The position numbers were made by a program, and so were the translations under genes. From the NCBI GenBank assembly GCA_934045075.1, contig OW203724.1, positions 5,257,473 through 5,321,472 on the forward strand: 64,000 bases of DNA, read 5' to 3'. This stretch comes from Yponomeuta sedellus. Its lineage: Eukaryota; Arthropoda; Insecta; Lepidoptera; Yponomeutidae. Positions within the stretch are counted from its first letter, which is position 1; the number at the start of each line of letters is the position of its first letter. Positions 21,006 to 32,164 of this stretch are shown in pieces. Below the pieces are notes generated by a model. That model was not told the DNA's origin. It saw nothing but the letters and a program-made list of their open reading frames with translations, and did not search any database.

Positions 21006-21210
21006 AAGTGAAACATCATTTGAATTAATGAACTGTAAGCAAGGTAAGCCAATACCATGAAATGTCAAAGGTGAAACGAAGCATCGGTGCAGTATAATTT
21101 GTCATAATGAAGTTTAGTTCATTTCATCTTAAGGTGAGTCGTCATAGTAAATATATCACAAGGTTAAGCGTGTTTCAAAAAGGCGTATTGAACTCACGAC
21201 ACAGGTGTAG

Positions 21211-21493
21211 CCTAGGGTGGGGACAGTGAAAAATCTGTAAACATCTTATATTAAGCCAAAATTCAAACCTAGGGTGGGGACAATGAAAAATGTGTAAGCA
21301 TCTTATAATAAGTCAAAATTCAAGCCTAGGGTAGGGACAATGAAAAATAAATAAACATCTTGTAATAAGTCAAAATTCAAGCCTAGGGTGGGGACAATGA
21401 AAAATGTGTAAACATCTTATAATAAGTCAAAATTCAAGCCTAGGGTGGGGACAATGAAAAATGTGTAAACATCTTATAATAAGTCAAAATTCA
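21211..21493. repeat. 57-bp minisatellite, five units
   Basis: Units start CCTAGGGT at 21211, 21268, 21325, 21382 and 21439, exactly 57 bp apart. Each reads CCTAGGGTGGGGACAATGAA ... ACATCTTATAATAAGTC with few differences; the last two are nearly identical. Confidence 0.95.
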
Positions 21494-21499
21494 TCTTCA

Positions 21500-21895
21500 T
21501 TGCATCATCTAAGTGATAGTGTCTACCACATATACCTTCTCGTATCCACAGTGCAATGAAGGGAAAGTCCTACCTGCACCCCTAAGTAACATCTATGATG
21601 AATAAACATTTTTTGAATTTGGAGCCGTTTGGTACACCTGACTTTACTAACAGGGTGCCGGGGAACCCCAAAATGTATGACTCATTTTGTTCTTAAATAT
21701 TTAAGACCAAGTTTAAGAATATTATTTAAGTAGTATAAATAAGGAACGAAGATCGGGCTGGGTTCCAGTGTTAAATTGAGATTTGAAACAAATATAACGC
21801 TAGTTTATTTTTATGCTCCGTTACATAAAGACCCTGCTATTTACGTGTGTTAAGCTTATCTTAATACGACTTATAACATTGCGTAAACTTACGCG
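21500..21895. other. No gene recognised
   Basis: AT-rich; nothing recognised. Confidence 0.4.
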
Positions 21896-21899
21896 TTTA

Positions 21900-21965
21900 T
21901 CCCGGTGGCAGAGATCAGGTTTTGCCCCTTGCCACTTGCCGCGATCCTGACAGACCTTTCGCTTA
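21900..21965 (-). repeat. Fragment of TATG-tail LINE 3' end
   Basis: The antisense of GACAGATCGTGGCAAGTGGCA...CTGCC..CGGGATA is recognisable, degraded. Confidence 0.55.
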
Positions 21966-22097
21966 CACCTTTTATTATGTAGCCTCCATAAGATGAGTGT
22001 CCCACTTCAGGGCTAACCTTAATTAAGGTGTAAGCAGGGAGGCCTATCCCAGCTTACACCTAATTTAAAATTACTAAAATTTATACATATTTCTATC

Positions 22098-22447
22098 GCG
22101 TAGTCGAACCGAGTGATTGGAATCAATAACTCGAGTTATGCAACATCAGGCGCGGTCGGGTGCAGGATGGCCGAGTCCCGTGACTAGTGGATTTTTTTCC
22201 GAGCGCTTCCGTGCTTCACAGGGCACGCTAAGCCGTTGGTGCCGGCTGTCATGCAATGGCGGTCGTTAAGCCATGTCAGAAGCCTCGTGGACGGCTTGAT
22301 AACTTCTTACAGTAACGCCCGCCACTGTTTTACAATCCTCCATCAACCCGGACTTTGCCCCCGTGGTGGAGTATTTTCTAACTTTCCTGCGATGCAGAAA
22401 GAGACCAGTGCCCCAGTAGTGGGGACATACAAGGGTTGATATCGATG
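22098..22447 (+). mobile_element. 5S-derived SINE, near full length
   Basis: GTCGAACCGAGTGATTGGAA, GAGTTATGCAACATCAGGCG, GGTCGGGTGCAGGATGG (the box-C part GGGTGACC is lost), GTTGGTGCCGGCTGTCATGC and the tail CCCCAGTAGTGGGGACATAC...GGGTTGATATCGATGG. Confidence 0.9.
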
Positions 22448-22449
22448 GT

Positions 22450-22855
22450 GATATATATTAAATCGTCAATTTCTATGACCACGATGAAATTGTATGGTTT
22501 GTTTTGTTGTCCAGGATAGGAAGCTATCGAGTCGGACATTCATTTAAGAGCCAGTATTGTTTTTCTTATTACGTGGTAACTACATGATCAAAGCCACAGC
22601 AACCGCAGACTTCCAGGCGTAATGACGTAAATAATTAAAAGCACTTGTTTTGTCGAGTTGTTCCCAGAGGTGTACGAATCTTTTGTTATTTTTTTTTCCC
22701 ACCGGATCCAAGCAAAATTACTCGTAAACATTTTAAATTCCCTTAATTGAATTCCCAAAAGCGCCACGGGGTTTATTGCTGTGACTATTTTGGAACTGTA
22801 ATTTTTCAGACTGTTTTCGGTGATTTTTTACGATTTTTGTTTTTTTTAAGCATGC
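22450..22855. other. No gene recognised
   Basis: AT-rich; nothing recognised. Confidence 0.4.
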
Positions 22856-22859
22856 CATT

Positions 22860-22918
22860 TTGTAAACTCCGGTCTCTGCTTACCTCTCCGGGATACGGGC
22901 ATGAGTTTATGTAATGCA
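22860..22918 (+). repeat. Fragment of TATG-tail LINE 3' end
   Basis: CTCCGGTCTCTGCTTACCTC and CGGGATACGGGCATGAG match the end of the LINE at 3240-3300. Confidence 0.6.
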
Positions 22919-23234
22919 ATGAATAAGCACACGTCGTTGAGCAGTCGAAGACGCCTAACAGTCAGCCTCTTCCGGCTTAAAACTTTTCTCAACTGTATTT
23001 TTCTGACAGTTCCACAAAGCCGGAATTAAAAACTGTCTTAGCAGTTTTTTACATAATGTACAATGTTATAACAATGTTGTATACAACTAACTTGGTGTGC
23101 TAAGCTCCGCTTCGGATTTGCCGTCTCATCATCAGGATCGTGATATTCTGTATAGAGGTCAACCCTTCTTTCGCCCAGAATACTGCGCTGCTTCTAGGAA
23201 AACCTTGGGTGTCTTCTGATGTTTATATTCTTTT

Positions 23235-23500
23235 TAATGCACTAACCCGTGCTAAGAACAATTTTAAAAAACCTATTTTATAGGCTAAAAATTCGACCCA
23301 TGCTGGGACTCGAACCCGCGACCTCTGGCTAACCGTGCCAGCGCTCTCCCAACTGAGCTAATGAGCGACTTACCGGCATCAGAGAAATTTCGAACCTCTT
23401 TACAATACTCTCCGTATTACGTACAGGCAGCAACATCTGGCTGAAGTAATTTGCATCACTTGCAGCCCCGAGTACCTTACTTTGCAGTTAGGTTTTGCGT
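23235..23500 (-). repeat. tRNA-like ~310-bp repeat, one unit
   Basis: Antisense unit: GCACTAACCCGTGCTAAG, GCTAAAAATTCGACCCATGC, box B inverse CGGGACTCGAACCCG, box A inverse, then AGGCAGCAACATCTGGCTGA and GCAGTTAGGTTTT. Confidence 0.82.
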
Positions 23501-23767
23501 CGGAAAATTATAAAAGAACGATTGCAACTCATAAAGATTCTAAAGCATATAACATTGATATCTAAAGCATATATAAAATTTCATATAAATTCCTTTGATG
23601 AAGTTGTTAGTTATGTAAAGAGTGATTAGGTCCTTCCGCGTGAAATTGGCGTTTGCCAAACTACCAATTTTGAGTTCAAATAACACGTGTTTGGATATCA
23701 TTAACAAACAACTCACGTTAGGTTTGCAATAACAAATTAAAGTTTATTTACATTTCCAAGTTTTATA

Positions 23768-25065
23768 CATAGGCTGCTACTTATGTATGCGGAATCTGGG
23801 ATTCCAATCATTTTAAACGCAATGTCTGACCTCCATGGTCAAATTCGTTCTTTTTTTAAATACTGGCCGCCAATATTTTTCTCTTATACTATACGTTAGT
23901 GTTTTGTTTTTGTTGGGTTTAAAATGTCATATCGCTGAAAAAATGGAACTCACTCGTGAAAATATTCTTGCTATGATTTATTACGATTTTCGACGTGGTT
24001 TAACGCAACAACAGTGCGTAGATCAATTAACTTCGACTTTTGGTCGTGAAGCTCCATCAAAAACGACTGTGTATCACTGGTTTAGTGAGTTTAATCGCGG
24101 GCGCAGTAAGCTCACGGACGAAGTTCAAGAAGGTCGCCTGAAATCGGTGGTTGTGCCACAAAATATTGAAGCTGTACGAAAACTAATAATGCAAGACCGC
24201 CATGTTACGTATCGCGAGATAGAGGCTATTCTGGGCATATGTATGACGAGCATTCATAGGATATAACATGAACATTTGTCTGTAAAAAAAATTTGTTCGC
24301 GTTGGATCCCGCACAACTTAACTCAGGATCAAAAAGATACTCGCGTCGAATGGTCAAGAAAACCTTAAAAATTCAACGGAGGCGACTCAAAATCTGTTTA
24401 TAATATCTACACAGGTGACGAATCCTGGATCTACGCGTACGATCCCGAAACTAAACAACAATCAACAGTTTGGGTGTTTCAAAATGAGCCGAACCCTACG
24501 AAAGTGGCTCGTGCAAAAAGCACTGTAAAGCAAATGGTGGCCTGCTTTTTTGGTATTAATGGCCATGTGGCTACAATACCACTGGAGAATCGCAGAACGA
24601 TTAATTCGGAGTTGTACACGACCATTTGTTTGCCGGAAGTATTTGTTGAAATACGCCAAAACAACCAGCGACGCAGAATCATACTTCACCATGACAATGC
24701 CAGCTGTCATACATCTCAGGAAACAACTACATTTTTGGATGGTCGTAAAATAGAATTGATGGGTCATCTACCGTACAGCCCTGATTTGGCTCCCAATGAT
24801 TTCTATTTATTCCCAAATGTAAAGAATAAATTACTTGGTCAACGATTTTCGACCCGTGAAGATGCCGTAGATGCGTTCAATCAGCACGTTTTGGAGATAC
24901 CTGAATCAGAGTGGAAAAAGTGTTTTACAAATTGGTTTCATCGAATGCAAAAAGCTAAAAGTGCATCGATCATAGTGGAGAATACTTTGAAAAACAATAA
25001 AATCATATTTAGCCATATACATTTGTTTCTTTTTTCTATTCCGCATACATAAGTAGCAGCCCTCG
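23768..25065 (+). mobile_element. mariner transposon, copy 1 (full length, disabled)
   Basis: 1298 bp with inverted ends (left CATAGGCTGCTACTTATG, right CATAAGTAGCAGCCCTCG), flanked by TA at 23766-23767 and 25066-25067, as expected for mariner. One coding frame runs from ATG 23943 (MELTRENI) to TAA 25052 inside the right end. It carries a helix-turn-helix start, YHWFSEFNRGR, GDESWIYAYD (first Asp), HHDNASCHT (second Asp) and YSPDLAPNDFYLFP (third Asp, 34 residues later: D,D34D). Only two lesions are visible, both nonsense codons in an otherwise continuous frame: TAA at 24264-24266 and TAA at 24366-24368. Confidence 0.93.
23943..25052 (+). pseudogene. mariner transposase, two premature stops
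   Basis: About 370 codons in one frame; a DDD cut-and-paste transposase acting on the element's own inverted ends. All three catalytic aspartates are present. The TAA at 24264 lies where copy 2 (54646-55904) has TTA, so it is a private mutation. The second TAA at 24366 lies in a stretch deleted from copy 2, so copy 2 cannot tell whether it is private. The C-terminal tail extends into the right inverted repeat (SIPHT then stop), slightly longer than usual mariner proteins of about 345 residues. Confidence 0.88.
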
Positions 25066-25069
25066 TACT

Positions 25070-26135
25070 TGTGTTTTAAATTTAGAGTTTAATTTGTTTT
25101 CGCACTATTTGATTTATTTTACATAGTTGTGTTAACAACATGCAAAACTTAAAATACCTTGTTATTTACTAAAAACGAGTTCCACCGTGGCACCAGAGCT
25201 TAAAAAAACAGCTTAAAGGATTAATTATGTATATAGAGAAGCTACTATAAAAGAAAATATAGTAATTTTCGGCTCAAACGTTTCCGTTCTGGAACGTTTG
25301 ATCCACAGAACAAACCCCATGGGTGACTGGTTATCCTAGTTAGTAACGACGAATTGACAGTGCAGTCAAAGCGGATCCGTTGCAAACCACGTCAGTCAGA
25401 GTAAGCGAGGAAACCAATTTAATTCACTTAAAATAAATTGGAAAAATGAAAAGATCGACCAGTGGGTACTGCATGACTGACCAATAAACGCGTCGAGTAT
25501 TCTATTCCATTACGGAACCCTCACAAAAACGAAAGGAATTTGAATCAGAAATGGATCCTTCACGGTACTGAAATACTTATAACAAAGATCGAACCCAGGA
25601 GAAACTGTCAATTCTTACCCGAAGCAAAATTTGGCCCCATAAAAGGTACTGGTGAGTGTGAAGCGGACCAAAATTGGTATTATCTACTTCAGTATTCACA
25701 ATCTGGCCAGTTAATTACGACAGAACTGTACTAAGCAATAGTATTATTTAATAACATTATTTTAAACTTTCGCGACTTGTACACATAGAATATTTTCGGG
25801 GCTTAATCGCGTAGTAATTTATTGCCATTGTACTTCGACGTTTCGACGACGTTACAGTCATCGTGGTCACGAGAAGACTGATGGCTAGCACACGTTCGCA
25901 TCTTCGGCTGATGAGGTTTCAGGCTACCCTCAATCAGCCAACACAAAGCACTATTAATTAGGGTTGCGACACACTACACTGACAATGTCGGACGATAAGC
26001 CATGCGACTTTTTTCCACTCGAACACATCTTGAAGAGCTTTAGAACTGTCGACGAATGCAAAATAGAGCGGTAAATAATCGAAGAGTGTGATGCTGAACG
26101 CATTGCACCCTTCGGCTATTTGATTGACCGCATGA
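25070..26135. other. No gene recognised; degraded MITE motif at 25830-25880
   Basis: Near 25830 the motif TTCGACGTTTCGACGACGTT ... CGTGGTCACGAG belongs to a degraded class of lepidopteran repeats; related motifs are at 31955 and 35367. The rest is unassigned. Confidence 0.4.
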
Positions 26136-26140
26136 AAGTA

Positions 26141-26484
26141 CAGCACTACACATAATAAAAGTCCCTTCGGGAATCTACATTCGCACTGACTAGGAAGAAG
26201 TGTAACGAAAGTACCCGAAGCTATAAGTACATTCAACATGATCTTTAACCGATACGGTTAAGGTACAGAATTGATTGCCGCAGTAGCGCTACCTATTTCG
26301 CTCACGCTAATATTGCCAAACTAATAGTCACCTGCATCGATGACGTTGAATCAACCAATAGCAACAAAGGCGCGCGGCCTGACATAAAATGAAACTATCT
26401 GATTGGTCGATCAACTTGCCGCACATCCAAAATTTGGTCATCTGCGCAGGTACATCCGCGGGACTTATTTCTTGTGTAGCACTG
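26141..26484. mobile_element. 344-bp MITE, copy 1
   Basis: Ends CAGCACTACACA / TGTGTAGCACTG, flanked by TA on both sides. Nearly identical in length and sequence to 46100-46443. Non-coding. Confidence 0.88.
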
Positions 26485-26761
26485 TAGTCAATTGTTTAAA
26501 AACCGAGCCAAAATTCAGCCCACTCCAATGGTGGTTTCGAGTCCAGTTGCTGATCGATGCGCACTGAAACACAATGATAAAGATTTTGTAAATATGGCAT
26601 ATTACATTCATGGGCCGGTAATTAGTGATATTACTCTTTTCACCTTTTTTGTGATGCAGGCTGATGTTTGAGAAGCAAAACTTGTATGGGAGAACTCGGT
26701 ATAATGAATGGTGGTACACGTACGGTAGTGACTTCACATAAATAAAGCCTGTGAGTTGTTA

Positions 26762-26942
26762 GTGCCTTTTTACGTGCACCCGGCCGCCGTCCGGTCGCCG
26801 GGCAGGGTAAAGTAGTAATGTATGAGCTCCAATGACAACTTTCACATGCACAACGACCGGCCGGCGACCGGAGCTCATTCCTACATTCCTACTTTACCTG
26901 GCCCAGCGACCGAACGGCGGCCGGGTGCCCGTGAAAAGGCAC
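26762..26942. mobile_element. GC-rich fold-back MITE, TTA target duplication
   Basis: Arms about 70 bp, starting GTGCCTTTTTACGTGCACCC and ending GGGTGCCCGTGAAAAGGCAC, flanked by TTA at 26759-26761 and 26943-26945. Harbinger-like by the 3-bp TTA duplication. Confidence 0.85.
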
Positions 26943-27304
26943 TTACACTTGTCATGCCTTTTCACTGGATGTTTGAAATCGCTTGTTTGGAAACGTCAAG
27001 CCACGAGGCCTACTCGCACTATTGCAGCTTTTCATGTGTTTTGATAGGCTATGCGTTGCGTACTTCCGTAAATTGAGTAGTAATAGCACTTGCTTAAAAT
27101 AGAAGAAGAAGAAGATAAATATTTATTATAGAAACAGTGCACACGCCACAGTAACAAAACAAACTTAAAAAGGAAGGCCAATGAGACGAGATAAAGAATG
27201 TAAACAATGTATCAGGGGTTCAAAACATTTTTATTTGAATAAATTATAGTTATACAAATTTCGGATTCTCTATTCTAATCGCTGTCGTCTGTATTATACA
27301 TTTT

Positions 27305-27475
27305 TTTATTTTTAACGCACTAACCCGTGCTAAGGACAATTTTAAAAACACTGATGCCGGTGAGTCGCCCATTGGCTCAGTTGGGAGAGCGCTGGCACGG
27401 ATAGCCAGAGGTCGCGGGTTCGAATCCCGGCATGGGTGGATTTTTTAGCCTCTAAATAGGTTTTTAAAATCGTCT
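27305..27475 (+). repeat. tRNA-like repeat, near-cloverleaf, with inverted end
   Basis: From 27366 CGCCCAT, box A TGGCTCAGTTGG, D-stem GCTC/GAGC, anticodon stem CTGGC-ACGGATA-GCCAG and box B GGTTCGAATCCC pair with ATGGGTG as an almost complete tRNA fold; the base of the T stem is mispaired and base 33 is C. Its left end (GCACTAACCCGTGCTAAGGA) is inverted relative to the rest. Confidence 0.85.
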
Positions 27476-27479
27476 GTAT

Positions 27480-29015
27480 TAGTCAAACATGATTAACCGG
27501 AAGAGTCCGAATCAGCCGTATTTATGACAAAACTATCCATAGTATTATCAATCATGTTGTCAATATGGCTATGAAAATTGTCCTCGTATCACTTCGAATG
27601 CAATCTAAATATGAATGAACTATTATAGTTCACAAAATGGCGGATGACACCAAATGTTGACAACTGCGGTACTAAAAGTTTTCCTGTACCACGAAATACG
27701 CAACGACAGCTGTCGTCGATCAAATGACGCAATTACCGCACACGTGTGACAAGGACAGTGATAATAATCGCTCACTATCGCAATGTAACTCAGTAACGGC
27801 CCGTTTGTTTACATTCTTTATTTCGTCTCCTTGGCCTTCCATTACTAAACATGACATTCAGAAAAAACAAAAACATAGAAGAAAAACGAAAGGTCACGGC
27901 GTGTCCCTGCTGCTATAAATGGTAACTGACTCAGCAGTATGCTGATGGACTAGCCTTTAGCGCTGATTTTCAGTCAGTGCCAGGTTGTACCCCACGAGCG
28001 TCACAGACTGCGGTGCGAAACAATCATGGGCAGTACCATATTGAATAAAATGATTATATCTTGTATAGAATAATGCCTATATCAATAGAATACATATTAT
28101 TAGAATAAAATAAGGGACAATATCGTGTAAAACCTGATTGTTAAGTATTTTAACGCTTAGGATCGGCAACCCACGTAGTAATGTAACCCATACTTTTTCT
28201 TTTTCTTTAAAAGAGGTTCATTTAGAAGGAACCACGGTCCCACAACCATAACCCAAAACCGACCGTGGCTTCTTATGACCCAAAACCGTCCCAAAATATA
28301 TGTTGCGGCCAAATAATTTGAAACGCAACGTAGCGAGGGGCGAAAGCGGTATGTGCCCGAAGGCTTTATATTATGTGAGAGATTTAGTGGACTGTATTTT
28401 TTGGGTTCGCTAGGACACTGATTACAGCATTCACGATAAGGGTAGGTAAAGGGGAAGCTTCCACGCACCTTTTGCTGCCCAGAACTCCTCGTGTTGAGCC
28501 GTTGAATTGGCGCCGAAGCTCCTAGTCCAATTGTTTCACCAAGAAAACGTCCGAGTGCACTCGTTGAACACTGACCGTGGTTTTGGGACCACGGTCAGTG
28601 GAACCGACCCAAAACCCAAAACCGACCGAAACGCTGCTTATGCTTAGATATTTTGTGACATTATATTTTCATAATGTCGCATTTTTCTTTTTATTCTTCT
28701 TTTTCAGGCTAAATAATGTAGTCCACTGCTGGACTACAGCGGTGGACATTGTTTATTTTTAATTTTCCTACGGTTTCATACGGGTTGCATGGTGCTTGTG
28801 GGATTTTTGGCGGAATTGAGCAAAGTAATCTTCACTTTTTAATGCTATAATCTTCACTTTTTAATGGTATCATACATAGCCGTTAAATTCGTATTAATAT
28901 GCACTTTTATCTGTTTCAGGTAAGCTCGACCTAAGTTAAAGACAAAAGCCACAGCAAAAGAGTAAGTGGTGGACACTACTTATACAATTCGTTAATTTTT
29001 TTTATCTGATTATAT
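27480..29015. other. No gene recognised; small hairpin at 28569-28600
   Basis: CACTGACCGTGGT/ACCACGGTCAGTG (13-bp perfect arms, 6-base loop) lies at 28569-28600. CCGACCGTGG-type motifs recur nearby (28220-28270, 28600-28630). A partial RTE-like fragment is at 28685-28740 (GTAGTCCACTGCTGGAC). Confidence 0.45.
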
Positions 29016-29019
29016 TTTT

Positions 29020-29200
29020 TTTTATGCACTAACCCGTGCTGAGGACAATTTTAAAAACCTATTTAGAGGCTAAAAGTTCCACCCATGCCGGGATTCGAAC
29101 CTGCGACCTCTGGCTATCCGTGCCAGCGCTCTTTCCAACTGAGCTAATGGGCGACTCCCCGGCATCAGTGAAATTTGGAAATACATGAACCCTCTAATGT
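29020..29200 (-). repeat. tRNA-like repeat unit, truncated
   Basis: Antisense GCACTAACCCGTGCTGAGGA, CCGGGATTCGAACCTGCG, GAGCTAATGGGCGACT. Confidence 0.82.
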
Positions 29201-29459
29201 ACACTGTTAAATGTAATTTAAAGTATTTCTTGTACTTATAGGTACTTATAGCTAAAGAGTTAGCTATAAGTACCTACTTTCATACAGTATAATGTATTTT
29301 ATTGAAAAATGTCACATGCAAACAAAAGAATAACATAAACTATATAAATACACAACAGTATCGTCATATCATGTAAAATAACATTAGTAAATAAGCAAAA
29401 TGCTCATTTAAACACAAAAAAAAAATTACACAAAAAACACAAACATAATAAAATTAGTC

Positions 29460-30130
29460 AATCAGACCGCCCCGAGATATATCCGACCTAAAGGTTCCCA
29501 TAACGCTGGCAGCATTACCGCGCTGCACTGCTAGGGATACATAGTTTTAAGTCAACTGACTAATACGAGTGTTAGCCACTTGACATTAAATTATTATTAT
29601 TATGGGCCTCGGTTACGACCGTATCTAACAGGACCATACGAAAGTCATCCAGATGTTTATGTATAAAATATTATGTATGCACAAAAAATATGTGGTTTTC
29701 ATAAGATAACGAACGCCATTATGAGGACCATATTAATAGATTAGTATATAATGGCATTACAGCAAAGGCTTATCAAAGGAACAAGACTTTATCAGCCAGT
29801 TGTTTTATATTATGTATGCATTGGCCGCGGTCATGATCGTATGTAACAGGCATACACAAATCTCAGTCAGATGATTTAAATTGTAACTACAGGCCGCGGT
29901 CGCGACCGCACTAATAGGTATGTGGCAGGCTTTACCACGGGGACGTGGTGACACCGAAATACGAAATTACAACCTTCAGCTTCATAATAGTAAACATGGG
30001 TTTTTTATACAAATACAAAAATATATCTAGTAGCAATAAGGCCGCCAATTGTACTATGTATATTTGCAATTGTTTTGTATTTGTTGTTTTTCCAGTGTGC
30101 AATAAAGAATATTCTTATCTTATCTTATAT
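29460..30130 (+). repeat. LINE 3' UTR with internal GGCCGCGGTC-type repeats
   Basis: Contains loose repeats of GGCC(G/T)CGGTC...GACCGTAT..AACAGG at about 29600, 29820 and 29890. It ends with AGCAATAAGGCCGCCAATTG (left arm of the usual hairpin lost), AATAAAGAATATTC and TTATC units. Confidence 0.6.
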
Positions 30131-30134
30131 CTAG

Positions 30135-30370
30135 AAAAAACAATGTGATTATTAACTTTAAAACTAGAACTAATGTTAAAACCAACAATCATTATTATAG
30201 GTAATGTTCACTCATTTAATAAGGGATCGGGTGCGGTCCCCGCACTAGGTCAAGCCCGTATCGCGGGCCCTGTGATACCATACAAGGGAGGTTAAGGTAG
30301 AACAGAGATTATTTTTATGCTATATAATAATATTTACTATTTACAGATAGGTATAAACAGATACACTATA
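30135..30370. other. No gene recognised
   Basis: Contains a GC-richer segment (GGTGCGGTCCCCGCACTAGG) near 30228; not assigned. Confidence 0.35.
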
Positions 30371-30375
30371 TATAA

Positions 30376-30698
30376 CCTCCTAACTCCCGAACGTAAAATT
30401 ACTCCGAATCTTCTAAAAATATAGATTATGAAAAAAAAGTATTAAAATAATTATGAAAAATATATTGAATCTCAAACAATAACTTTCCCAAATCTCCTTC
30501 TTAAAATTCTTCTTCTTTTTCTTCAGGCTATATTAGTCCACTGCTGGACATAGCCCTCCCCTAATGAGCGCAAGGTTGTGCCATCATTAGGGGATAATGC
30601 CCATATTTCTTAAAATTCATTGGTGTGAATTAAGAAAGTATGATATAGGACATTATATTAAATGATGTCCTATATATAGAACGCTACGGCTTAGGAGG
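30376..30698. mobile_element. MITE, second copy of the 12516 family
   Basis: Ends CCTCCTAACTCCCG / CGGCTTAGGAGG, flanked by ATAA on both sides. The interior (CTTCTAAAAATATAGATTATG, TTGGTGTGAATTAAGAAAGT) aligns with 12540-12700. It is interrupted by the retro-insertion at 30509-30606; without insert and duplication it is about 214 bp. Confidence 0.82.
30509..30606 (-). mobile_element. 98-bp 5'-truncated RTE-like insertion with 11-bp target duplication
   Basis: TTCTTAAAATT occurs at 30498-30508 and 30607-30617. The insert, on the minus strand, is CCCCTAATGATGGCACAACC...CTCATTAGGGGAGGGC, CCAGCAGTGGACT, then GAAGAAAAAGAAGAAG. CCCCTAATGA/TCATTAGGGG can pair as a 3' hairpin. Confidence 0.9.
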
Positions 30699-30755
30699 AT
30701 AAATATTTTAAACAAAAACATTATAGGAAGACGTACAAACATGATTATTTATTCG

Positions 30756-31048
30756 TTATCAACCCTTGTATGTCCCCACTGCTGGGGCACGGGTCTCTTC
30801 CTGCATCGCAGGAAGGTTAGGCCATACGCCACCACGGGGGCCAAGTCCGGGTTGGTGGAGGATTGTAAGACAGTGGCGGGCCTTACTGTCAGAAGTTATC
30901 AAGCCGCCCATAACGCCTCTGACATGGCTTAACGACTGCCATTATATGACAGCCGGCACCAACGGCTTTACGTGCCTTGCGAAGCACGGAAGCGCTCGGA
31001 AAAATGCCACTAGCGGTAGTCACGGGACTCTCACCTATCCCGTACCTT
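30756..31048 (-). mobile_element. 5S-derived SINE, 5'-truncated
   Basis: Minus-strand copy starting inside the 5S-like head at ACGGGATAGGTGAGAG and ending CCAGCAGTGGGGACATACAA...GGGTTGATAACG. Confidence 0.88.
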
Positions 31049-31234
31049 GTATTTATTGTAATTGTACAAATAATTATTTTCAAATTTTCCGAGAGTTTCT
31101 TCTACGTAATTATTTTTTAAGCATATCGATGGCAAACCAGGCAAACACTAATACTTGCTTGAGCACATACACTGAATATTTAATTTAGTTATTATGGTAT
31201 GTAACTAAAACAGTGTATTGTACCATGTATGAGG

Positions 31235-31345
31235 CGGAGACAATCAACTGTGATTTTGGACATATGGAAAGAATGAAGGATAAAAGATAGACGAAATATA
31301 TCGAGCAAATGCGGTGGATAGAAGGACGCCTTGCTTAAGTGCGTT
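31235..31345 (+). repeat. Degraded TATG-tail LINE fragment
   Basis: Reads FGHMERMKDKR with stops, matching FGHVERMK of the LINE. Confidence 0.45.
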
Positions 31346-31614
31346 ACACCCTTGACTCCTAAAGCATTTGTATGCAGTAATAAAAATGCCGCGCCCGTGA
31401 CCACTTTCACGTCCAACGTGATTGTTTTGCCAAGCAGAAATGGGCGATGCGCCATTGTGTGAAACCCCTTTCGCTCGCCTATGCGTATATGCAATTTTAG
31501 TCTAATAACACTAATACCGGGGACGTCTAGCGACGACTTCAAAATAACAACAGTAGGTAGTATTTTCTAAGGTTAACACGAGCACTAGACATAATTAAAA
31601 CTATACTATTTTTA

Positions 31615-31905
31615 TTTTTAATGCACTAACCCGTGCTAAGGAACAAATTTAAAAAACCTATTTAGAGGCTAAAAATTTCACCCATGCCGGGATTCGAACC
31701 CGTAACCTCTGGCTATCCGTGCCAGCGCTCTACCAATTGAGCCAATGGGCGACTCACGGCATCAGTGAAATTTCTAACCTCTTTACACTATTCTCTGTAT
31801 TACGTACAGGCAGCGACATCTGACTTAATAGCCAGAGGTTGCGGGTTCGAATCCCGGCATGGGTGAAATTTTTAGCCTCTAAATAGGTTTTTAAACAATT
31901 AAAAC
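31615..31905. repeat. tRNA-like repeat: antisense unit joined to an inverted half
   Basis: Antisense unit at 31615-31835 (GCACTAACCCGTGCTAAGGA, CCGGGATTCGAACCCG) is followed at TTAATAGCCAGAGG (31836) by a sense half with GGGTTCGAATCCCGG and GCCTCTAAATAGG, giving a large inverted repeat. Confidence 0.8.
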
Positions 31906-32032
31906 TGTTTTTTTAGGGATTTTACTCGTTTATTAAGTTTTTTCAATGTTCTGACGTTTCGGCACTTTTTCGTGTCGTGTCGTCTACGGACCACGTAATA
32001 AACGAGTAAAATCCGTATAAAAACAGTTTTAA
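31899..32032. mobile_element. MITE with ends TTAAAACTG / CAGTTTTAA
   Basis: Arms contain ATTTTACTCGTTTATTA and its inverse; the centre has GACGTTTCGGCACTTTTTCG. A related, diverged copy is at 32786-32908. Confidence 0.78.
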
Positions 32033-32042
32033 TAACATTAGG

Positions 32043-32125
32043 TAGATTGGAAATGAACCTTCTTCTTTCCCACAGAACCGCATCTAAATGGTCTCACAGC
32101 TGCGTCTAGATCAGGTGATCCTCCT
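32043..32125 (+). repeat. Interspersed repeat (pair with 33980-34066, inverted)
   Basis: GATTGGAAATGAACCTTCTT...AACCGCATCTAAATGGTCTC...CAGCTGCG recurs inverted at 33980-34066. Confidence 0.75.
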
Positions 32126-32164
32126 CCGGAAGCCGGAATTTGAATCTCCTATTGAAACCTTCCA

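Noticed and set aside
21211..21493. CRISPR array
   Set aside because: Units are contiguous 57-bp tandem copies without unique spacers, in an animal genome.
24462..24767. Minus-strand frames inside both mariner copies
   Set aside because: Shadows of the transposase frame on the other strand.
27366..27439. Functional tRNA gene
   Set aside because: The fold is nearly complete, but base 33 is C, the T stem base is mispaired, and the sequence is one of many repeat copies with inverted ends.
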